Assembly: GCF_030812675.1 (NCBI RefSeq)
Contig: NZ_JAUSTE010000020.1
Span: forward strand, 1 to 37,437
Source: Sinomonas atrocyanea
GTDB taxonomy: Bacteria > Actinomycetota > Actinomycetes > Actinomycetales > Micrococcaceae
Reading direction: 5' to 3'
Length of the DNA: 37,437 nt
The translations under genes were made by a program, and so were the position numbers. The stretch's first letter is position 1. Every line of letters begins with the position of its first letter. Positions 32,268-37,437 of this stretch are shown piece by piece. The notes beneath the pieces are model-generated. The model was not told the origin of the DNA. It worked only from the letters and a program-made list of their open reading frames with translations, and searched no databases.

Positions 32268-33590
32268 TCAGATCCTCACGATCGGTTCGCCGCTGTCCGC
32301 GGTGACCTCGATGCCCGCAAGATCGGGTGCGCCGTCTCCGAGGTGCACGGCGTCCGAGCCCTTCCCGTGCGCGTGGATGCCTCCGGCAACCTCGAGCGAC
32401 ACGACGGAGCCCTCGACCTCGAGCGTCGTCACGCCGCTCCCCATGGTCGCGAGCCGGCCGCCGATCGCGATCGACCCGATCTCCGCGCCGGCCTTGACGC
32501 TGAGCGCCACGGCCTTGAGGGGCATCTGCACGCCCTTGACGAGGCTGGTTCCCTCGCCGCCGCTCGTCGTCACGTCGCCCGAGACGGCCAGGGACCCGAG
32601 CGGCTTGCTGATCTGGATGCCCACGGAGCCGTCGCCCGTCGTCTCGATGGAGGCGAAGCGGGCGTCCCGCAGGGACCCGTCGTAGAGGTTGAACCCGCGG
32701 GCGCCCCTGCCCGTGGTGCGGATCGTGTCCGTGACCTCGAGGAGGTCGATGTCCCCGAAGTTCACGAATCCTATTCCGCTGGGGCCGTTCGAGGTCACCG
32801 GCGCGTGCGCCGTCCAGACCCTGACGATCCCCCAGTTGTCCAGCACCATGTCGTTCTGCCCGTAGGTCGTGACCGGCCCCGCGGTGACGACGCTGTCCAC
32901 GGTGGCGCCGGAGATCACGAACACGCCGCCCGAGATGAGGTCGGGCGTGCCTTCGGGGATGCCGCCATGGGTGTGGATCTCTCGGGTGCGCAGCTCCCCC
33001 ACGGAGAGGACGCCGCCGTCGGCCTTGCCGGCCCAGTCGCCGTGGCCGCCCACGAACACGCCGCTGCCGCGCACCGGCGCCTCCCGGGTCCCCACCGCGA
33101 CGTCGAGCACCTCCGCGGTGATCGTCACCACCGGTTCCGGCTGCCGGTTCCAGACCGTCAGCGCCCCCTGGAGCGCCTCGACGCCGAAACCGTGTGGGCG
33201 CAGAGGGCGGCCGCGCACGTCCGCCGTCTCGATGGTGAGGCCCTCGATCTGCACGTGGCCGGCGCGGACGGCGTCTTCCGCCACGAGGTACACCTGGCCC
33301 CTCGTCGTCACGCCACGGAGCGTGAGCCGGCCGAGGTCCGGCACCGAGGTGTCGTTGAGGATCGCGACCTCGTCCGGTTCGGTCAGGATCGTGACGCCGT
33401 CGAGGGTGTTGTCCGAGGTCAGGCGCACCCCCTTCGCACCGAAGCGCAGCGTTCCGCCGCGCAGCGTGGCCCCGGGAGGCAGGGTGATCATGGGCGAGCC
33501 CGTGATCACGCCCTCGACGTCGATCTCCAGCGCACCCGAGTCCAGGGCAGCTGCGAGTTCTTGGGCGGTCGTGACGGTGGTGCTGGCCAT
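32268..33590 (-). CDS. Predicted right-handed beta-helix protein of unknown function
   Basis: This 440-residue protein is built of short, irregular beta-strand repeats (for example LPPGATLRGGTLRFGAKGV, LTSDNTLDGVTILTEP, LTLRGVTTRGQVYLV), rich in Gly, Thr, Val and Asn/Asp turns. This is typical of a single-stranded right-handed beta-helix such as in polysaccharide lyases or autotransporter passenger domains. There is no signal peptide, membrane segment or recognisable catalytic motif, so it is probably cytoplasmic or exported by a route not seen here. The ATG at 33588-33590 follows AGGAGC. The fold is inferred from the repeat pattern and the function is not recognised. Confidence 0.65.
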   Translation of the reverse strand: MASTTVTTAQELAAALDSGALEIDVEGVITGSPMITLPPGATLRGGTLRFGAKGVRLTSDNTLDGVTILTEPDEVAILNDTSVPDLGRLTLRGVTTRGQVYLVAEDAVRAGHVQIEGLTIETADVRGRPLRPHGFGVEALQGALTVWNRQPEPVVTITAEVLDVAVGTREAPVRGSGVFVGGHGDWAGKADGGVLSVGELRTREIHTHGGIPEGTPDLISGGVFVISGATVDSVVTAGPVTTYGQNDMVLDNWGIVRVWTAHAPVTSNGPSGIGFVNFGDIDLLEVTDTIRTTGRGARGFNLYDGSLRDARFASIETTGDGSVGIQISKPLGSLAVSGDVTTSGGEGTSLVKGVQMPLKAVALSVKAGAEIGSIAIGGRLATMGSGVTTLEVEGSVVSLEVAGGIHAHGKGSDAVHLGDGAPDLAGIEVTADSGEPIVRI

Positions 33591-33674
33591 GGAGAGCTCC
33601 TTGCCTCGATGTTGCCGATCCCCACGAACAGGTGCCCCCGACCACACCTTAGGAGCGCAGCACCCCGAAGGCCA

Positions 33675-34310
33675 CTACCCGGCGGCCTGCCCGAAGACCC
33701 AGCGGCGCACCCACGCGTGCATCGCGATGGCGGCCGCCGAGGCGGCGTTGATGGAGCGGGTCGACCCGAATTGCTCGATGGAGAGGGTGGCCTGCGCCGC
33801 CGTGTGCACCTCCGCCGTGAGGCCGGGGCCCTCCTGCCCGAAGACGAGCACGCAGCGGCGGGGGAGCTCGTAGGTCTCGAGCGGCACCGAGTCGGGGAAG
33901 ATGTCCACGCCGAGGATCGGCAGGTCCTCACCGCGGGCCCACTCGACGAAATCCCCGACGGTCGCATGGTGGCGGACGTGCTGGTAGCGGTCGGTGACCA
34001 TCGCGCCGCGGCGGTTCCACCGCCGTCGCCCGATGATGTGCACCTCCTTGGCGAGGAACGCGTTCGCGGTGCGCACCACGGTGCCGATGTTGAGGTCGTG
34101 CTGCCAGTTCTCGATGGCCACGTGGAACTCGTGCCGCCGGGTGTCCAGCTCGGCGACGATCGCCTCGTGCCGCCAGTACCGGTACCTGTCGAGGACGTTG
34201 CGGCGGTCGCCGTGCTCGAGCAGCTCAGGATCCCACTGCTCGCCTTCGGGCCACGGGCCCTGCCAGGGCCCGACGCCCACCTCGTGCTCCACGGTCACCT
34301 GATCTGCCAC
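33675..34310 (-). CDS. SpoU/TrmH family RNA 2'-O-methyltransferase
   Basis: This 211-residue SPOUT methyltransferase should transfer a methyl from SAM to a ribose in rRNA or tRNA. Motif 1 'WQHDLNIGTVVRTANAF' (Asn and Arg of the catalytic site), motif 2 'VLVFGQEGPGLT' and motif 3 'STRSINAASAAAIAMHAW' form the SAM-binding trefoil knot. No separate RNA-binding L30e-like domain is present; a ~55-residue N-terminal stretch replaces it, as in TrmH/TrmL types. The exact target cannot be told. The GTG start at 34308-34310 is divergent from ligJ with 69 bp between. Confidence 0.85.
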   Translation of the reverse strand: MADQVTVEHEVGVGPWQGPWPEGEQWDPELLEHGDRRNVLDRYRYWRHEAIVAELDTRRHEFHVAIENWQHDLNIGTVVRTANAFLAKEVHIIGRRRWNRRGAMVTDRYQHVRHHATVGDFVEWARGEDLPILGVDIFPDSVPLETYELPRRCVLVFGQEGPGLTAEVHTAAQATLSIEQFGSTRSINAASAAAIAMHAWVRRWVFGQAAG

Positions 34311-34342
34311 CGGACAAGGGTAGGACGAAATCCCGACCGGAT

Positions 34343-34372
34343 ATTGTCAACAATTTTGTGTGCACCTATGCT
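34343..34372 (+). promoter_or_regulatory. ligJ promoter with overlapping operator-like palindrome
   Basis: TTGTCA (34344-34349) and TATGCT (34367-34372) are separated by exactly 17 bp, close to sigma-70 consensus. A palindrome ATTGT-CA-ACAAT (34343-34354) covers the -35 box. The start point should fall at about 34379-34380, at or next to the ligJ ATG, so the mRNA is probably leaderless. TGTCAACAATT here matches TGTCAACGATT at the cou-like operon promoter in 10 of 11 bases. Confidence 0.65.
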
Positions 34373-34379
34373 CGTCCTC

Positions 34380-35405
34380 ATGATCATCGACATCCACGGC
34401 CACTACACGACCGCGCCCCCCGCTCTCGGGCAGTGGCGCGACCGTCAGGTCGACGCGGTCGGCCGCGGCACCGCGGAGCCCGACCCGGCAGAGCTGCGCA
34501 TCAGCGACGACGAGCTGCGCGAGAGCATCGAGGCGAACCAGCTCAGGTTCATGGACGAGCGCGGCATCGACGTCACGGTGTTCTCCCCGCGGGCGTCGTT
34601 CATGGCGCACCACGTCGGCGGGTTCGGGACCTCGTCGGCGTGGGCGAGGATCTGCAACGACCTGTGCCACCGCGTCAGCGAGCTCTTCCCGGAGCGGTTC
34701 GCCCCCGCCGTCATGCTCCCGCAGTCCCCCGGCGTGGACCCAGCCACGTGCGTGGACGAGATCAAGCGGGCCGCGACCGAACTCGGGGCCGTCGCCGTGA
34801 ACCTCAACCCGGACCCCTCGGGCGGCCACTGGAGCGCCCCGCCGCTGACCGACCGCTCCTGGTACCCGGTGTACGAGGCGCTCGTGGAGCACGGGCTCCC
34901 GGCCATGGTCCACGTGAGCACAAGCGTGAACCCCTGCTTCCACACCACCGGCGCGCACTACCTCAACGCGGACACGACGGCGTTCATGCAGCTGCTCCAG
35001 GGCGACCTCTTCGCCGACTTCCCCGAACTCAGGCTCGTCATCCCGCACGGCGGCGGCGCGGTCCCCTACCACTGGGGGCGCTTCCGCGGGCTCGCGCAGG
35101 CGCTCGGCAAGCCGGAGCCGGAGGAGCACCTCCTGGGCAACGTCTTCTTCGACACGTGCGTCTACCACCAGCCGGGGATCAACCTCCTGCTCGAGGTGAT
35201 CCCGCACGGGAACGTGCTCTTCGCCTCTGAGATGATCGGCGCGGTGCGCGGCGTCGACCCCCGCACCGGCCACCACTTCGACGACACACGCCGCTACGTC
35301 GAGGCGGCCGGCCTCACCAGCGAGGACCTCGCCGCGGTCGAAGAGGGCAACGCCCGCCGCGTCTACCCGCGCCTCGACGCCCGCCTCGCCGGCCAGGGCC
35401 GCTGA
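34380..35405 (+). CDS. ligJ: 4-oxalomesaconate hydratase
   Basis: This 341-residue amidohydrolase-family zinc enzyme hydrates 4-oxalomesaconate to 4-carboxy-4-hydroxy-2-oxoadipate. The N-terminus '[21 protein letters not shown]' (His6/His8) is the LigJ signature, with '[17 protein letters not shown]', '[16 protein letters not shown]', 'GLPAMVHVS', '[19 protein letters not shown]' and '[17 protein letters not shown]'. The first ATG upstream (34368) would add four residues; 34380 matches the family. First gene of ligJ-ligK-ligI. The start is probably leaderless, as no ribosome site is seen. Confidence 0.92.
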   Translation: MIIDIHGHYTTAPPALGQWRDRQVDAVGRGTAEPDPAELRISDDELRESIEANQLRFMDERGIDVTVFSPRASFMAHHVGGFGTSSAWARICNDLCHRVSELFPERFAPAVMLPQSPGVDPATCVDEIKRAATELGAVAVNLNPDPSGGHWSAPPLTDRSWYPVYEALVEHGLPAMVHVSTSVNPCFHTTGAHYLNADTTAFMQLLQGDLFADFPELRLVIPHGGGAVPYHWGRFRGLAQALGKPEPEEHLLGNVFFDTCVYHQPGINLLLEVIPHGNVLFASEMIGAVRGVDPRTGHHFDDTRRYVEAAGLTSEDLAAVEEGNARRVYPRLDARLAGQGR

Positions 35406-35428
35406 CCGCCCGGCCCTGCCCCGTCACC

Positions 35429-35460
35429 CCCGCTGTCCCACCCGCCCGCTGTCCCACCCG
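35429..35460. repeat. 16-bp tandem duplication between ligJ and ligK
   Basis: CCCGCTGTCCCACCCG occurs twice head to tail (35429-35444 and 35445-35460) in the 80-bp gap before the ligK ribosome site. It probably arose by slippage. No secondary structure is evident. Confidence 0.7.
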
Positions 35461-35485
35461 CTCGCCCGAGGAGAACTCCAGCACC

Positions 35486-36169
35486 ATGTACGAGATCGGA
35501 GTCGTGCACCGCACGATCACCCGCGCCGAGGCCGCCGCGGTGAAGGCCCTGGCAGCGTTCGGCGTCGCCACCGTCCACGAGGCGATGGGCCGCACCGGGC
35601 TCATGCGCCCCTACGTCCGGCCGGTCTACGGGGGTGCGGCCCTCTGCGGAACCGCCGTCACCGTCCTGCTCCAGCCGGGCGACAACTGGATGTTCCACGT
35701 CGCCGTCGAGCAGCTCACCCCCGGGGACGTGCTCGTCGCGGCGTGCACCACGGAGTGCGAGGACGGCTTCTTCGGCGAGCTGCTGGCCACATCGGCCCGC
35801 GCCCACGGCTGCGCCGGGCTCGTGATCGACGGCGGCTGCCGCGACGTCGACGCGCTGCGTGAGATGGACTTCCCCGTCTTCAGCCGTGCGGTCAACGCCA
35901 AGGGCACCGTCAAGGCGACCCTGGGCTCGGTCAACGTCCCGGTGGTGTGCGCCAACGCCCTCGTGCACCCGGGCGACGTCGTGGTCGCGGACGCCGACGG
36001 CGTCGTCGTGGTCCCTGCCGGCCGCGCCGCCGAGGTGGCCGAGGCCGCCGCGCGGCGCGAGGAGAACGAGGAGGGCAAGCGCGCCCGCTTCGCCGCGGGG
36101 GAACTCGGCCTCGACATCTACGGCATGCGCGAGAAGCTCGACGCCGCAGGCCTCCGCTACCTCGACTGA
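35486..36169 (+). CDS. ligK: 4-carboxy-4-hydroxy-2-oxoadipate aldolase / oxaloacetate decarboxylase
   Basis: This 227-residue member of the RraA-like class II aldolases has '[20 protein letters not shown]' (~21-40), '[37 protein letters not shown]', and the metal/substrate site '[25 protein letters not shown]' with Arg119 and Asp120, followed by '[25 protein letters not shown]'. It splits 4-carboxy-4-hydroxy-2-oxoadipate into pyruvate and oxaloacetate, the last step of protocatechuate 4,5-cleavage. The ATG follows AGGAGAAC. It sits 80 bp after ligJ and 12 bp before ligI. Confidence 0.92.
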   Translation: MYEIGVVHRTITRAEAAAVKALAAFGVATVHEAMGRTGLMRPYVRPVYGGAALCGTAVTVLLQPGDNWMFHVAVEQLTPGDVLVAACTTECEDGFFGELLATSARAHGCAGLVIDGGCRDVDALREMDFPVFSRAVNAKGTVKATLGSVNVPVVCANALVHPGDVVVADADGVVVVPAGRAAEVAEAAARREENEEGKRARFAAGELGLDIYGMREKLDAAGLRYLD

Positions 36170-36181
36170 CCCAATGGACCC

Positions 36182-37102
36182 ATGACAACGCTCTTCGAGA
36201 AGACCCCCGGCTGGCTCGACTGGTACGCCTCACCTTCGGTGCCCGCCTTCACCCTCCCGCCCGGCGCCGTGGACGCGCACTGCCATGTCTTCGGGCCCGG
36301 CAGCGAGTTCCCCTTCGCGCCCGAGCGCAAGTACACCCCGTGCGATGCCGGCAAGGACCAGCTCTTCGCCCTCCGCGACCGCCTCGGCGTGAGCCGCAAC
36401 GTGATCGTCCAGGCCACCTGCCACGGGACCGACAACAGCGCCATGGTGGACGCCGTCCGCTCCGCCGGCGGCCGGGCACGCGGCGTCGCGACTGTGCGCC
36501 CCGACGTGTCCGAAGCCGAGCTCGGCCGGCTTCACGAGGCTGGCGTCCGCGGTGTCCGCTTCAACTTCCTCAAGCGCCTCGTCAGCGCCGCGCCCCAGGA
36601 CGAGCTCACCGAGATCGCCCAGAAGGTCGCCCCGCTGGGCTGGCACATCGTCATCTACTTCGAGGCCCCAGACCTGCCCGACCTCGAGCACTTCTTCGCC
36701 TCGCTCCCGACACCCCTCGTGGTGGACCACATGGGCCGCCCCGACGTCTCCCAGCCCGTGGACGGGCCGGAATTCACGCGCTTCCTCCGCTTCGTCGAGC
36801 GCCACGACGTCTGGGTCAAGGTCTCGTGCCCCGAGCGGCTGAGCCTGACTGGGCCGCCCGCGCTCGACGGCGAGCGGGACGCCTACCGCGACGTCGTGCC
36901 CTTCTCGCGGCGCGTCATCGCGGAATTCCCCGACGCGGTGCTGTGGGGCACCGACTGGCCCCACCCCAACCTCACGGACCACATGCCCGACGACGGCCTC
37001 CTCGTCGACGTCATCCCGCACATCGCCGTCACAGCGGAGCAGCAGCACCGGCTCCTCGCCGCCAACCCGATGCGCCTCTACTGGCCCGACGAGGCCGTCT
37101 GA
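36182..37102 (+). CDS. ligI: 2-pyrone-4,6-dicarboxylate hydrolase
   Basis: This 306-residue amidohydrolase opens the lactone 2-pyrone-4,6-dicarboxylate to 4-oxalomesaconate. The metal-free LigI type is recognised by 'AVDAHCHVFGPGSEFPF' (His33/His35), 'ERKYTPCDA', 'GVRGVRFNFLKRLV', 'VVDHMGRPD' (His183) and 'VLWGTDWPHPNL' with catalytic Asp258. The ATG lies 12 bp after ligK. It feeds LigJ encoded two genes upstream, so the operon order is the reverse of the reaction order. The ring-cleavage dioxygenase (LigAB) and dehydrogenase (LigC) genes are not in the window. Confidence 0.93.
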   Translation: MTTLFEKTPGWLDWYASPSVPAFTLPPGAVDAHCHVFGPGSEFPFAPERKYTPCDAGKDQLFALRDRLGVSRNVIVQATCHGTDNSAMVDAVRSAGGRARGVATVRPDVSEAELGRLHEAGVRGVRFNFLKRLVSAAPQDELTEIAQKVAPLGWHIVIYFEAPDLPDLEHFFASLPTPLVVDHMGRPDVSQPVDGPEFTRFLRFVERHDVWVKVSCPERLSLTGPPALDGERDAYRDVVPFSRRVIAEFPDAVLWGTDWPHPNLTDHMPDDGLLVDVIPHIAVTAEQQHRLLAANPMRLYWPDEAV

Positions 37103-37197
37103 GACCCCCAAGAACTTCAGGAACGGCCTCGGTCTCCTTCTGGAACGTCTCGCTCGGGGCAGCTTCCTGCTCCGGCACTGAAAGGTCGGGACGGCGC

Positions 37198-37273
37198 GTA
37201 ACCTTTGGGGGGCGCCCGACGATTACAGCGGTGGACGTCGGATCGGAACCTGTCCCCCATCGAGTTGCGATCC
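37198..37273 (-). ncRNA. Candidate structured RNA, copy B
   Basis: Reading the minus strand, hairpin 1 has arms GGATCGCAAC (37273-37264) and GTTCCGATCC (37249-37240), one mismatch, around TCGATGGGGGACAG. Hairpin 2 is GTAATC (37226-37221) with GGTTAC (37203-37198) around a loop with CCCCCC. From GATGGGGGACAG to GGTTACGCG it aligns without gaps to copy A at 3406-3472, 51 of 67 bases identical, with most differences in the stem-1 arm and linker. It lies beyond the terminator of the partial minus-strand gene, so it would need its own promoter or read-through. Confidence 0.6.
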
Positions 37274-37290
37274 GGCGGACACTGTCCACT

Positions 37291-37334
37291 GCAGCCGGGC
37301 CGGAGCCCTCCCCCAGACGCTCCGGCCCGGCTGC
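37291..37334 (-). terminator. Terminator of the partial gene at the window end
   Basis: GCAGCCGGGCCGGAGC (37291-37306) and its exact complement (37319-37334) form a 16-bp stem with a 12-base loop, 8 bp past the minus-strand stop at 37343. No T-tract follows, as is common in very GC-rich genomes. Confidence 0.75.
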
Positions 37335-37342
37335 GGGTCACT

Positions 37343-37437
37343 TCACTGGCACTTGCCCGGGTTGGCGGTGCACCACTGCTCGTACTGGGCCACGTAGCCC
37401 TGGTGCTCGGCGTAGGTCTTGGCGAACTTCGTCTCGC
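37343..37437 (-). CDS. C-terminal end of an unidentified protein (partial)
   Basis: Only the last 31 codons are in the window. The frame ends 'YVAQYEQWCTANPGKCQ' before TGA and is followed at once by a strong hairpin, which supports a real gene. The two cysteines six residues apart at the extreme C-terminus could form a disulfide in an exported protein, but the family cannot be told from this fragment. Confidence 0.6.
   Translation of the reverse strand, partial: ETKFAKTYAEHQGYVAQYEQWCTANPGKCQ

Noticed and set aside
32247-35405. Very long plus-strand open frame (over 1000 codons) opposite the beta-helix and methyltransferase genes; similar ones at 12959-15919 and 26585-29476
   Set aside because: In such GC-rich DNA the frame antisense to real genes stays open. 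The translations are Arg/Gly/Ala/Asp-biased without domains, while the opposite strands encode recognisable families.
37198-37273. Element A/B as the actinobacterial 6C RNA
   Set aside because: 6C RNA needs C-rich loops in both hairpins; here one loop is G-rich and the other C-rich on either strand.

Overview
The window is GC-rich, bacterial, densely coded on both strands and full of GTG starts. Gene content (DUF1206, DUF3151, FadD-like ligase, TerC behind a yybP-ykoY-type leader, LigJ/K/I) points to a soil actinobacterium of the Micrococcales, probably Arthrobacter or Sinomonas-like. The genus is inferred from general resemblance only. No IS element, integrase, tRNA, rRNA or CRISPR array was seen, so this looks like ordinary chromosome.

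Layout. 1-3.3 kb, minus strand: antibiotic-biosynthesis-monooxygenase-fold protein, TPR-like protein, MmcQ/YjbR protein, CoA-binding protein, and a sigma factor overlapping a putative membrane-anchored partner. 3.3-7.7 kb: structured intergenic region, histidine phosphatase, NnrD, purA, DUF1206 membrane protein. 7.7-13.4 kb: a tight five-gene minus-strand operon (SDR, amidohydrolase, acyl-CoA dehydrogenase, MaoC hydratase, acyl-CoA ligase) divergent from a MarR regulator. It matches the CoA-dependent hydroxycinnamate side-chain-shortening (cou) pathway of Rhodococcus. 13.5-15.8 kb: alditol/xylitol-oxidase-like flavoenzyme and an NAD epimerase. 16-18.3 kb: MacB-type ABC permease and ATPase. 18.4-21.7 kb: trehalose-synthase-like GH13 enzyme, Rieske ferredoxin, ferredoxin reductase. 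21.8-27.2 kb, minus strand: glmS, an unknown small protein, a maltokinase-cap-like protein, DUF3151 with class II fba, and rbsK-like kinase. 27.3-34.3 kb: sedolisin peptidase, TerC with metal riboswitch, DUF1905, HAD dehalogenase, VOC protein, beta-helix-like protein, SpoU methyltransferase. 34.4-37.1 kb: ligJ-ligK-ligI, turning 2-pyrone-4,6-dicarboxylate into pyruvate and oxaloacetate. The window ends in the C-terminus of an unknown minus-strand gene.

How the parts fit: the cou-like operon should convert p-hydroxycinnamates, and possibly their dihydro forms, to p-hydroxybenzoates plus acetyl-CoA. The lig genes finish protocatechuate or gallate 4,5-cleavage. The ring hydroxylase or demethylase and the ring-cleavage dioxygenase that would join them are not in the window. 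Both units carry nearly the same 11-bp motif (TGTCAACRATT) over the -35 box, suggesting common control.

Most notable unexplained signal: two copies (3389-3469 plus strand; 37198-37273 minus strand) of a two-hairpin element. A conserved GATGGGGGACAG loop sits on a stem whose sequence differs between copies yet stays paired. A second hairpin, GTAATC...GGTTAC, has a C-rich loop able to pair with the first. This looks like a structured RNA family.
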